Shown: positions 11,807-23,363 of the stretch, piece after piece
Layout: every line of letters begins with the position of its first letter
How positions within the stretch are numbered: position 1 is the stretch's first letter
From: Tausonia pullulans
Lineage: Eukaryota; Basidiomycota; Tremellomycetes; Cystofilobasidiales; Mrakiaceae
Direction of reading: 5' to 3'
DNA: 64,000 nucleotides
Assembly: GCA_951802195.1 (NCBI GenBank)
Contig: OX637628.1
Span: 620,001-684,000 of the forward strand
Position numbers and translations under genes: made by a program
Notes under the pieces: generated by a model
Databases searched by the model: none
Seen by the model: the letters and a program-made list of their open reading frames with translations, nothing else
Told to the model about the DNA's origin: nothing

Positions 11807-13693
11807 TCACGCCAGGCCCGCCTTCCTCCGCTTCTTCTCCCGCCGACGACGCTCATCCTCCAGCTCAGCCTCACGGTCCTCCCTCCTGGCAATCGCTAGG
11901 GCCCGCCTCTCCTCCCGTTCGTACTCCTCCGCGCCGATCTCCATGTCGGAGCCGTCATCATCAGAGTAGACGTCCCGCTGGGCGTACCTGTTGTCGTTGC
12001 GTCGTCAATTATGAATGAAGTGGAATAGGAGGGAAATAGCGACCCACTTCTTAGGGTCATAGCCCATCGCTTGCCAGATGACCGACCGCATGTTGCCGCC
12101 GACGCCACCGTTGTCTCTGTCGTCGTCCGACTCGCCCTCATACTCGTCAGAGTCGAGCTCTGAAGACGCCTCCCGCCGCCGTCGAGACGACGACGTCCGA
12201 TCGGGCTTGCGATTATCATAATCGCGCGACGTTTTGGATTTGGAGGAGATGCTTTTGGAAGAGGGGGTTGCATGTTTAGAGCTGGAGCTCGGGCGAGAAG
12301 ACGAGGATGTAGCCTTCGACGACGAAGACGGCCGCGAGCGAACGTCGGGTTCTGGCGAGGACGATGACGCGCGACGCTTGCCGCCGCTCTTACTGCTGCT
12401 GGATGGCATTTTGGACAACGACGAGGAAGAGGCAGACGTCTGAGCTCCCCCAGCCTTGCGGTTCCCACTACCACTGCTGCTGCTCGCTCCGTTCATCGGC
12501 GGCGCCGCCTTGCCGAAGAAGTCGACGACGCCTTCCTTCCCCTCTGCCATCTTCTTGATCTTCAGCTGCCGCTCAATCTCGTCGATCGTCCGTAAGTCCC
12601 GCTTGTCTTTGTTGAGCGCACGCATGCCGTCCGCGGCGATCCCCTTGGTGAGCTGTCCTTTCGTTCCCATGGCCTTCGTCGAGGTAACCTTGTGGGCCTT
12701 CTTCAATCCGGATGAGGCCGATCCGACACTTCCTCTGCCAGAGGACGCGCTACGAGAGACAGGGCCATCGAAAGTCTGACGCAACTTGAGCGCTCGAAGC
12801 TCCTCCCGGGTGAGGACGTCCTTGGTCGCTCGGCCGGCGCCGTTTGGGAGCGCGAACGACCGGGACGACGAGGAGCCAGCCGTTGAGGAGGATGCTTTCG
12901 GCGTCCGAAGGGGGACCGCAGGCTTGACCATCTGAGGGTAAGCGACATATGCGAGAGTCAACCAGAGGTTATGAGCAGGGGAGCGAGCAGACAACTCCGA
13001 CTCTGACCCACCTTGGCTTCATTCTTCTCGCGCTCCGCCCGAGCAGCGAGTGCCTTCTCACGCCGCTCCTTCGCGTCCTTCTCGGCCTGCTCGCGTCGAA
13101 CTCGCTCCTCCCGCTCGAGCTGGGCAATCTCCTTCTGACGGAACTCCGCCTGAGGGTGAAGTGAAGCAAACAAGAAAGGGTAAGACACTGGTGTCGGGTG
13201 GATCTCAAAAGGTTCGCAAGTGTGACGTGGACTCGCGACCACGACGAGTCAGATCCTCGCGCGACAGCCACCCAGATGCAGAGGTGGAAACAGTCCCGCA
13301 AGTTCTTTTCCTCTCCCTGGGGCGAGCCAGCAAGACAGGCGTGCCTCAGCCTTTCCATAGTGTTGAGGGTGAATGTTGCTTGACGCTCGCGAGGCGAGGC
13401 ACAGGCCAGCGAGTGGGAGGGCACGCGTCCACATCATCGCTGTCGTCGCCCTCTCACCTCCGCGCCTCCGCACCACCTCAGATAGCCTAGCTACCCTCAA
13501 AATCCAGCCTAAGAGCTCGACATGAAAAGAGAGAGCGATCGAGCACGCTAGATCGAAAGTTTCACATCAACCGACTCACCTGCGCCTTCTCCGCCTTAAT
13601 CCTATCTTCCTTCTCCTTGACAGCCCGAGCGGCCGCCTCAACGGCGCCGGCCTGGGCTCGGGCGGCCTGCTCCTTCAGCCGTCTGTAGTCCAT
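11807..13693 (-). CDS. SPT2 chromatin protein (histone H3-H4 chaperone)
   Basis: Nuclear elongation-linked histone chaperone. The N-terminal exon begins MDYRRLKEQAARAQAG and is followed by a long charged helix rich in Glu, Arg and Lys. A Ser-rich disordered middle comes next, and then the C-terminal SPT2 domain: RSVIWQAMGYDPKKW, an acidic stretch with SDDDGSDMEIGAEE, REERRALAIARREDREAE and a basic end (EKKRRKAGLA). The domain at the extreme C-terminus, with a poorly conserved body, is typical of Spt2. The intron between the first two exons is about 430 nt, much longer than its neighbours. Shares the 757-bp upstream region with CCC2. Confidence 0.85.
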
Positions 13694-14450
13694 GGGTTGA
13701 TTCGTTGGAGAGTGAGAGAGTGAGAGCGAGCAGTAGAGATAGAGAGGGAGTGGGAGAAGGTAAGGGGGTGGGCCAGGTGGGAGGGAGGGGGAAAGCTCTG
13801 CTGCTAGGCGGCTGGGTGCCGTCTGCTGGCGTGTGGGGAGCGGCGCTCGATGGGAGGCTTTTCACTGAAGTTGAGGTACAAGCAAGGAGAGGGGAGGGAG
13901 GCTGTGAGAGTGCTTCGAGGAGACAGACAGGCGTATGCGGGGCGGTTGGGGTGGTGGTGATGTGTGGTGGAGGTCGAGGCGAGAGTGGCGAAGCGAGGGT
14001 CTAAAGAACAGCTGTCATGAGGGCGAGGAGGCGAGGCTCGCCTTGCTCATGCACCGACCGACTGAATGACTCCGGTCGTTAAGGGAAGGAATCACAATCT
14101 ATCAGTCAAGTCTCTGAGACAATTTGTCGGGCTTGATAATCCTCGTGATCGGACGCAGAACTCTGGGCGCGCGCAAGAAAAGCGAGCAGGATGCCGGCCA
14201 GGTCTATCCTAGTCTCCCTCCCCAACCGCAGGCAGGTCCACGTGGGCTAACGAGGATAGCCGAAAGAGGTCCTTTCTGAACGCGTTGCCGCCAAGATCGG
14301 ATGTCGGGCTGCGGGAAATCAGATGTGAGGGAATTCGAGAACGGCGGCGCCGGAGAAGGCCGCGGCAGACAAAGCACAACAGGTCGACTCCCCCCTTCCG
14401 AGAGAGAAGGGCTTACTCCAACCACCACTTTTCGTTTCCCCCTTGCCATC
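13694..14450. promoter_or_regulatory. Divergent upstream region between SPT2 and CCC2
   Basis: The two genes start outward from this stretch. It has GA-rich runs next to SPT2 (13704-13760, pyrimidine-rich on the SPT2 sense strand) and a CT-rich run just before the CCC2 start. No open frame here has a recognisable product, and no specific operator could be identified. Confidence 0.5.
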
Positions 14451-17400
14451 ATGAACGTGTCTCGTGTCCAGTCGCGTGCATCTTCCGCCTCCGATGAGAG
14501 GGATCAGGTCGTGCTCTTTGGTGCGTTCGCTCACATGCGCGTCTTCCGTGTCGCTCTCCTTCCACGGAGAACAGAGAACTAACTACCGCTCTCTGGCTCT
14601 CCAGTGCCCAATGCTCGTAAGAGACCTTTGTCTAGCTGAGTCTGAGGGTCTTATCTTGGATCACTGCTCATGTACCGGCTTGCATTATTTCTCAGACTGC
14701 CCATCCTGCGTCTCGGCCATCCGCTCTACCCTCGAACCCTTCACCTCGTCCGAATCCCCCAGGATCCTCGACCTCCAGATCTCCTACCTCGACCATATCG
14801 TCTCATTCCGCATCCCGGGCCTACTCTCATCTCGGAAGCTCCCTCTCCTCGTTCAGATCGAGAATCTCATACGGAGTCAAGGTTTTGATGTCGAACGGAC
14901 TACTCCTGTCCCCGCGGCTCTCCCAACTAAGAGGCACGTCATCCCTCGACTAATCGATGGCGACGGCAGCGGCAGTTTCTGGGCCCGGGTTGGATGGCCT
15001 GGAAAGAAGGAGAAGGAGGCTAATGAGCGGAGGAGGAGACACATGGAGAGCTGCGCGGAGTGTCGGAGGAACGAGGCCGCGCAAGTGGCTGCCTTGGATG
15101 GCGCTCATTCGGAGCTGACGAGTGCTCCTGAGGCATTGAGCGTTCATATTGACAAGCCGGCTCTTCCGAAGCTCGTCGAATCGAAGCTGAGCGTTGAGGG
15201 GATGTTCTGCGGGTGAGTTTCTCGATTCTTGGTGCGTCGTCTCGAGAGAGGAAGGAGGCTGACCACCCTCCCCTCCTGTCCCCCAGGAGCTGCACAGGAA
15301 CCATCGAGAGGGCTCTGACCGCTCACCCGGCCGTCCTCAGAGCCAAAGTCAACCTCTTGGCCAACTCGGCGACCGTCTCTTACGACTCGCTGCTTGTATC
15401 GACCAAGGATCTCGTCTCCATCATCGACGAGGCCGGCTACGAGGCTGCCGTCGTTGAGACCAAGCAACTGGAACCAGAATCGGCCGTTGCTGTAGGAACA
15501 TCGTCCCTCCTAGGGGGTGGTAGACTCGGGAACGTCAAGGAGAGCACTAAGGATGACAAGGTCGTCAGCCAGTTCTCCGTAGAGGGCATGACCTGCGCGT
15601 AAGTCTAGTAGCGCCATATATGTAGTCGTTCCACGCTAACCGCCCTGTTTTCTCCCTCTAAAGTGCCTGTTCAACGACCGTCACCCAGCTCTTGTCAAAG
15701 AACCCGTCCATCTTTACCTCGGACGTTTCTGTCCTCTCCTCTTCTGCCACAGTTACGCATCTCGCCTCGCTCGACCCAGCCCTCATCGCCGAGTCCATCG
15801 ACGACGCTGGCTACGACTGTGTTTTTATCGGCTCTGCGCCTCTCGTTCCAAGTTCCGCTGCGACTGGACCTTCCATTGACGGTAGCAGCAATAGCCGAAA
15901 CGTCACGCTTGCGGTTGATGGTGCGACTCCCCCTCAGTCTTCCTCTGCAGAAAAAGTCTGATTATGTCCTCCTCTCAGGCATGTACTGCAACTCTTGCGT
16001 CGCCAAAGTCAACTCTGCTTTGGCTTCGCTGCAGTCACACGGCCAGATCAACAGCTTCACTGCCCTCACGCTCTCTCAGCCCACCACAACAATCAACTAC
16101 CGTCCCTCGCCGCCCGCCTTCTCCATCCGCACCCTCCTCTTGACGCTCACCGAGCTTGATGAGGTCTTCTCGGCTTCCGTCGTCAAGGCGCCCTCGGTGA
16201 TCAGCCGTGCTCGTGAGATCCAGGCCCGCGAGGCGAGGATCCTCCTCTGGCATCTCGTCCTCGCCTTCGGCCTTGCGGTCCCCGTCTTCATCATCGGCAT
16301 CGTTGGGATGGTCCTCTCGAAGAAGGACAGCCCCTTCAGGCAGTACTGGGAGACGCCAGTCTGGGGCGGAGCCTCGAGGGGAACCGTCACGCTGTTCCCG
16401 CTCGCAACCATCGCCCAATTCGCAGTCGGCCGGTAATGCCGCCTCCTCTTTTCATTATCTCTGATTGCAGACACTGAGTCCTCCGCTTCGATTTACAGCA
16501 TCTTCTACGCCCGAGCCTTCCGATCCGTTCTCCCCCGTCTCATGCGCCGACGGCGCGGCCTGCCTACTCCGACGCGCTACAAGTCGTTCTCGTGGCGCTC
16601 GCTTGTCAGCTTTGGCTCAATGGATCTTCTCGTCGTTCTCTCCACGACCACGGCATACTTTGCTAGTCTGGCCATGCTCGCCGTCGATGTCTCGACTCCG
16701 CGGACGATGACGATGGGCATGAACGGTGGTGACATTGTCGAGGGACCGGAAAAGTGAGTTTTGTCGCCGAGTGTCGAGGGTGCAGTGAATTTGCTGACCT
16801 CTGACCTATTTGTTTCCTCTTCAGGATGATGACTCTATTTGACAGCTCGGTCTTCCTTATCTTCTTTATTCTTGCTGGCCGAGTACTTGAGGCCTATGCT
16901 AAGAGTCGCGTGAGTCCTGAAGCCCTGATGTTCTGCAGCTCTGATGACGAGTAGACCATTCTCACTTGATATTCCCTTCCCCCAGACTGGAGATGCTGTC
17001 GCTCTCCTTGGATCTCTTCGCCCGGACACCGCCCTCCTCCTTGAGCCTGGATCTTTCGCCGTCACCGCTCCGGCCCTCGTTCCCACAGCCGCCTCTCCTC
17101 CCTCTCCGGCGCTCACATCCATCTCCAGCATCGAGACGAAACACTCATCCTCGGCCATCAACACGAAGACCTTCGCCAGCGGCAACGTCGGGGACGTCAC
17201 GACATTGCTCGTTCCCGTTGAGGTCCTCGAGCTCGGCGATGAGATACTCGTTCAGGCGGGCTCCCTCCCTCCGACGGACGGTACCATCGTCAAGGGCGCG
17301 ACGACGCTCGATGAGTCGAGTCTCACGGGAGAGAGCAAGCCGATCAAGAAGACCGTCGGGGACGAGGTCCTCACGGGGACGGTCAATTTGGGAGCTGCCA

Positions 17401-19602
17401 TTGTCATGCGGGTTGACAAGCTTGGCGAAGAGACGATGATTGAATCGGTGGGTTGTCCCTCCGCTTTGTACCCCCTTTTCTGTCGACTGACAAGTGCTTC
17501 CCGCAGATTGTTCGAGCCGTCAGCGAGGCGCAAACACAGAAGAGTCCGATTGAGCTCCTGGCCGAACGAGTCACGGGCGGCTTTGTTCCGATCATCGTGA
17601 ATTCTGCCCTGTTGCTCCGTCGATGAGAGAACCGAGGCTGAATAAAATTCATTCATTGGTTTCTCGCTAGGTCTACTTTGCTCTCCTCACGCTCGCCGTC
17701 TGGCTCGCCCTCGCCATGTCCGGCGCGATTCCAGACTCGTACATTAAGGCAGGTGTTGTCTCCGTCGGCGACCGTGTCTTCTTCGCCTTCGAGTTTTTCA
17801 TTGCTGTCCTTGGTGAGCTTATGGGAACACCCTGAGTACTCTCATTCTCGATGCTGACCTCGCTCCTTGCTTCGTCTCAGTCGTCGCATGCCCCTGTGGT
17901 ATCGGGCTCGCCGCTCCCACAGCTGCAGGTCAGTCCATCTGTCTCCCCCCCCGCTCCAAGGTTTCTACGCTGAAATGTGAGGTCCTTCTCGATAGCTGTT
18001 GGTCTTGGTCTCGCTGCCAAGAGCGGAGTTCTTGCTCGAGGTGGAGGAGCCGCCTTCCAAGCGGCTACCCGAGTGGACACTCTTGCATTCGACGTTCGTC
18101 CCATATTCCGATTTTACACTCCCTGATGGATCGAACCGCTTACCGAATTGACATGAACACAGAAAACCGGAACTCTCACCACCGGAAGCCCATCCGTCAC
18201 TGACCACGACTTCTCCACCGCGAACCCTATCTCCTCCCACTTCCCGTCGTCGAAAGCCCAGACAGCCTTCATCCTCGCCGCAATCCGTCAGCTTGAGGAG
18301 CAGTCTTCCCATCCTCTTGCGACGTCGCTGCGGACGTTCGCCTCGGAGCTTGGCTTGACATACGAGAGTTGCCCCGAGGTGGTCGCTGGTTCGGCCGAAG
18401 AGATCGTGGGTCGCGGTCTCAAGGGTGTCGTTTCTCTTGTTGTCCCGTCCGGCCGGACGGAGCGCTTCGAGGGTCAGTCCACTGCTGTTCATGCTCTCTT
18501 ATGCATATAGTCTCTGAGAATTGACGACATTGCCCTCAAGTCGCGATCGGCAACGAGGTCTTCATGAAAGAACTCTCCGCGTCCAGCCCCGAAGGATTGG
18601 ATCCTGCTCTCATTACTCGATGGAAGCAGGAGGCGAAGTCGGTCGTCCTCGTCAGCGTCAAGAGTCTATCTGCGTCGACCGATGTACCGTCGTCGTCGTC
18701 GCCTCGCCAGATCGTTGCTCGGTTCGCCATTGCGGACCCGCCTCGCCCTGAGGCGGCCGAGACGATCGCTGCACTTCGGGCAAGTGGGAAGGAGGTCTGG
18801 ATGCTCTCAGGCGACAACATCATTACAGCCAAGGCTGTGGCTCGACAGGGTTCGTTCTCACAGACCAGAAACCTGTTCAAAATCACGCCTGACCTGACGT
18901 CTGTCTCCTCAGTCGGCATCGACGAGGCCTTCGTCGTTGCTGACTTGCTTCCCCAGCACAAGGCCGACCACATCCGCAAGCTCCAGGGCCTCCCATCTAT
19001 CTCGCCCAAGTCTGGTTCCAACGGCCACCGTTTCGTTCTCTTCGCCGGTGACGGACTGAACGATTCGGTCGCTCTCGCTGCCGCGGACGTTGGGTATGTC
19101 ATGCGCGCTCCCTCGAGACCCGTGCTGCCTCCGTTGACGTCACCGTTCCTCCTCCTCAGCGTCGCCATGGGTGGAGGCAGTCAAGTTTCTATCGTTTCAG
19201 CCGACTTTGTCCTCCTCAACTCGTCCCTCGATTCACTCTCCGCCCTCCTCGCCATCAGCCGACGTGTCTTCCGGCGGACCCAGCTCAATTTTGCTTGGGC
19301 TCTCGTCTTTAACGTCATCTGCCTTCGTGAGGAGGAGCCCAGCCATTAATACGACGCAGTCGCTTTTTCTAACCCCCCAAATATCTTTTTCCTCAGCTCT
19401 CGCTGCCGGAGTGTTTTACGCTGCGGGCAAGACCAAACTCAGTCCTGTTTGGAGGTGCGTCTCACCGGACACCTCTCGCCAACCAGACCGCACCGCGCTG
19501 AACTCTGTCCTTGCATTTCCATCTCTCAACAGCGCCCTCGCCATGGCGCTCAGCTCCGTCTCCGTCGTCACGAGTTCGCTTGCGCTTCGCTGGGGCTGGT
19601 AA
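14451..19602 (+). CDS. Copper-transporting P1B-type ATPase (Ccc2/ATP7 type)
   Basis: Golgi copper pump that loads cuproenzymes such as the multicopper ferroxidase. Four N-terminal HMA copper-binding repeats carry HCPSC, CGSC, CAAC and CNSC. Membrane helices follow, then the actuator motif SLTGESKP, the CPC ion site in VVACPCGIGLAAPTAA, the phosphorylation site FDKTGTLTTG (split by an intron after Asp), the SHPLA motif (QSSHPLATSL), GDNIITA and GDGLNDSVALAAADVG. The last helices show FNVICLPLAAG and MALSSVSVVTSS. The GDGxND loop reads DSVAL, where the family usually has DSPAL. About 20 introns. A 12-nt exon (14605-14616) links the first exon to HMA1. The gene ends LRWGW at 19602, facing PEX13. 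Confidence 0.93.
14605..14616 (+). other. 12-nt exon of CCC2 upstream of the first HMA motif
   Basis: Bases tgcccaatgctc lie between ccag and gtaag, with introns of 84 and 79 nt. Joined in phase they give VLF-VPNA-HCPSCVSAI, so the CxxC of HMA1 stays in frame with the ATG at 14451. Moderately supported, because the residues themselves are not highly conserved. Confidence 0.6.
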
Positions 19603-19725
19603 CGCGTGCCGGGGTCCTACATCGTTTGATTCGTTTCGTACCATTAAGATCATCACGCCCCCTTGAGATGCAACCCTCGCCCTCCTCATCTGCGACTCAA
19701 GTCGAGATCTTCTTCCCTCCCCACC

Positions 19726-21669
19726 TCAAGGGACCGCCTTGGATGGGGCCGAGGTTGGGGCAGCAGCAGGCTTGGGCAGCCTTAGAGAGAGAAAGAGAGA
19801 CGCCAAGTTCGTCAGCCATGTCCTCGAAGGGGGATCAAGGGGGAGAGGTCAACGACTCACGGCGTCACGAAAGTCCTCGGGAACCACCCGACCCTTCCAT
19901 CCCTCGTCCTGCCCCTCCACCACTGGCCCTCCGCCCCATCGGCCCCACCCTGCAGCTTCTCCAGCACAGCGACGATCTCCCCCTCGGCGAGCGCGAGCTC
20001 CATCGCGTCCTTGGGCTCGAAGCGATGCGTCGCCCGGACAAACGTCAAGTCGCTTGGGACGGCGGCTGGGGAGGCCCCAGGAGCACCAGCGAGACCCTGG
20101 GGGGGTGGGGCAACCATGTTTTGGGTGAGGAGACGGATGAGCTTGGCCATGGCGAAAGGGAGACCGACGGCCGTAAGGAGAAAGAAGAGCAGGGGCTTGC
20201 TGCTCGGTCGCTTCACGGGTCCAGCGCCGTTCCTGCTCTGACCCAGTGGCTGACCGAGCCCTTGACCAAGGGCGGCGAACTCCTGCCCCCAGTCTGTCAT
20301 CCCCCCCGATAGAGCACCACCCTGACCACCTCCCTTGATCCAAGCGAGGAACCCTTTCCCCCACCGGAGAACGGAGAAGACGCCCAAGATCTGGCCGAGG
20401 TAGAGCTTGGCCGATCCGAGTTGGTCCGCCACGCCCGCGAGGGCGAAGAATGACGAGTGGGTCGCCATGTAAGTAGATTCAAGGAGTTGAGCGAGGGAGG
20501 TGATGGAAGTGACGAAGCCTTCGAGGAGGGAGAACGCTGGCGAGGTTGATTGGGCGAGGGAGGAGGAGAAGGAAGGGGGCAGGCCCTTTGGAGAACGAAC
20601 GAATCGGGTCAGATGATGAATGAACGACAGAAGCACGAAGAATGTAGGCCTCACCTCCTGGCCAGGGTAGCCCATCCCACCATAACCTCCCATCGCGCCG
20701 CCATAGCCCCCCATACCCATCCCTCCGCCGTAGCCTCCGTACCCGCCGCCGTAACCACCCCCGTAGCTGCTGAGGCCGCTGTAGCCGCCTCCATATGTGC
20801 TTCCGTACCCGCCGCTGAGTCTTGAGTAAGCTGCGGGAAGGCAAGGTGGTCAGCGGCTTGAAGTACGTGGGAGGTGGAGTGACGAAATGATGCTGAAGAA
20901 GACGACCGGGTTTGTTCTCGAGTGTAAGAGATTAAGCCCATTTCCGACATGCGTGTATCATCTTGTCGTCTGAAGCTCATTCGCTCGCTCACGGTCCAAA
21001 GAGCGGGCGAGTAAAACGAGACGACTGTAACAACGAGGGACCGCCGGCCGAGACCGAGGACGGAAGGGCGAAGCGCGAGGGGGGCAGAGGGCTCACACCC
21101 TGCAGCCCCCGTGCCGGTTCAAATGTAATCCCTCCAGGTCTGCTTCCAGACACTATGCCCTGCCGAGAAGTAGAGCAGAGCAGAAGGGCCGGGATGTGAT
21201 TTAAGGCGTTGAACTCACGAGAGGAGTACGACGACGTGCCGCCGCCGTAAGGAGAAAGGGCTGAGCCGTATGGCGACGTCGAGTAGGGCGAGGAGGAGTA
21301 TGGGGAGAGGGCGGAGTTGGAGTGGAGAGGGACTGAGAAGAGAGCAAGTGGATGAAGAGTAAGGGTAAGTGTGTGTGTGTGCTGCTGATGCCAGGCTCGG
21401 ACATAGATAGAACGAGGAAACCGAGGTCCGCGACTGCTTGACCGTCATTGCTTCCTCCCGGACTCCACATCTAGCTTATAACTCCCAGCCTAAGAGGAGA
21501 GAAGAGAGAATGTGCGACAAGGCGACCCACCTACGGAGCTCCCGATCTCAGCGGGCCGAGTGGGGACCGAGGGACCCGTCGTCGCACCGGCGGCGGACGT
21601 AGAGGCGACGGGCTGCTGCTGCTGGTTCTCAGCCTGCTCCCAGGGTTTTGGCGGCGCGGCGGTGGCCAT
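19726..21669 (-). CDS. Peroxin 13 (Pex13), peroxisomal docking protein with SH3 domain
   Basis: Peroxisomal membrane protein of the import docking complex that binds Pex5/Pex14. The N-terminus MATAAPPKPWEQ begins with the PPKPWE motif usual for Pex13. Tyr/Gly/Ser-rich repeats follow (YGGGYGGGYGGYGGGMGMGG), then the conserved body SLAQLLESTYMATHSSFFAL and LRWGKGFLAWIKG, a membrane segment (LLFFLLTAVGLPFAMA) and the SH3 domain (VRATHRFEPKDAMELALAEG to GRVGWFPRTFV). The frame can stop at 19857. However, a gtgagt donor at 19860 and a ctaag acceptor before 19780 add 17 Pro/Ala-rich residues ending in SKAVP, and that version is given here. Convergent with CCC2, which ends 123 bp away. Confidence 0.92.
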
Positions 21670-23363
21670 AGAGAGGTGAGTCGATTGGTGAAGAGATGCA
21701 GTGGAGAATGGCCTGCTAGAAAGAGAGAGAAAGAGAGAAAGAGAGAAAGAGAGAAAGAGAGAGAGAGCAAGGGAGAAGACGGGTCCGGTGGCTCGTGGTC
21801 GTTGGCGGGCGGCAGTGGCGAAGGGCCGCCGGCAGCTTGAATGCCGGTGAGGCGAGAGGGAGGCGCGAAGCTGAGAACCAGGACGCTCATACTCGCTCTC
21901 TTGACTACGGAGTTCATGCTCTCTCGTCGTCCCTCTCCCGAAGAAGGCTGCATATATACACGTGAGAGAGGGTGGGCTCTAGCTCTCTCCCTGAACCGGC
22001 TTGCGCGGGTGGCGGGCCGCTGCGCAAACCAACCATGGGAGGACCGAACAGTAAGTTCCGGAGATAACTAATTCGGTTTATCACCAAGTCCAAAGTCGTC
22101 TAAACCCGCCCGTCGAGATCTGCCGGACTTGCAGGTGACGTTATGCTGGCTGGTGGAGATGTTTTCCACGTGCGGATGCCGTCGACGCCTTCACCATCTG
22201 CCTCCCTAGCTGAGACCTGAGTGGCCTCATCGGCGTCTGTGTTGGAGCAGGATGAGGCAGGAAACGGGAGGCGCTAAGGCGGGAAAGGGGAGAGGGAGGG
22301 AGCCCTGTGGGCCCTCCATTGGCGCCCGTCACGCGGAAGGCTGCCCCAGACACTTTGCATGCTGCGACCTGAAGTTTATATCTGAACATCTCGATGGCAT
22401 ACAAGTCCAACTTGGGGCCCAGCCGTGGTCGGTAGGGGCACGTAGGCCAAGCAAGCTGCACAGCGTATGGAGCTTCAGGCAGGACGAACGCTGGAAGGGA
22501 AGTGGTGGCACGAAGGCCCCTCCCCCTTGCCACCTACTCAATTTTCCCCTACCCGTTTCATCACCCTCTGGCCACGTTCTTCGCCAGGCGGGCCCTCGGA
22601 CGGTCCAAAACGCCGTCGATGAGCTGAGATGACTGTCTGGGCGAGCAAGACGAGCGAGGTGAGCGACGTGGAAAGAGCCCACGCGGCGACGCGAGATGGC
22701 GAAAGGGAATGATCGTTCCGTCGAGCCCGGAGGTGGCTGACTCGAGCGTGGCAAGATTTTCGAGGGGCAGAGAGGCGGATGGTCAGCAACAAAAGATCCA
22801 AGAGGGTGAATAGATGGGGGATCTTGATAGCCGATGGCGAGCTGATGATGATTCTCCTCGCACATTCCCTTGTTGAGGGCCGGTTTCAGCGTCGCGCGCC
22901 GCCCAGCAGAGGGAGAGCTTCCGCGCGGGAGAGGAGGATGCCTCTCGCTACCCCTTCGACCATCAGCTACACCCCCCTTGCGCTCCTTTCGACCGCCCCA
23001 TCCTCTCCCTCTCCTCCTCGAGTGAGCAGCGTCCGCGAGCTCTCCATCACTCTCCGACTTCCGTCTGATCCCAAGGCCACCCTCGGCACCAGCCGCTTTC
23101 TCCTCCCCCCTCCGCGGCTCTCGTCAGACCCTAGAGCGATTCACGTCCTTGTACGTCTCGTTCCCTCGCTCAACCCAGCCGCGCCGTCATTGCTCCCAGC
23201 CTGACGTCTTGCTGTCTTCCTCATCTCCCTCCGGCGTGTTCTTTCTCTTTGCTTGCTCGCCGTTCACTTCTCCCCCCATCCCCCTCCTCCACGTTGGCAC
23301 CCCGTCGCGCCGCCTGACTCTCAACCATCATCAGCCCCCCCTTACCCACTCTCTGCTCGCATC
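21670..23363. promoter_or_regulatory. Long divergent region between PEX13 and TPD3
   Basis: At 1.7 kb this is one of the two longest stretches without a supported gene. It holds a GA microsatellite just upstream of PEX13 and CT-rich sequence before TPD3. Open frames of up to 178 codons occur on both strands in mutually overlapping frames, none resembling a known family. An unrecognised small gene or noncoding RNA is possible but not shown. Confidence 0.4.
21718..21767. repeat. GA/GAAA microsatellite upstream of PEX13
   Basis: About 50 bases of alternating gagaaa and gaga units, which is pyrimidine-rich on the PEX13 sense strand. It lies about 50 bases before the PEX13 ATG, where a CT-rich leader or initiation region would be expected. 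Confidence 0.8.

Noticed and set aside
19449-20312. 287-codon frame on + across the end of CCC2 and PEX13
   Set aside because: It is antisense to the PEX13 SH3 region and continues past the CCC2 exon; no domain is seen, while both real genes are clear.
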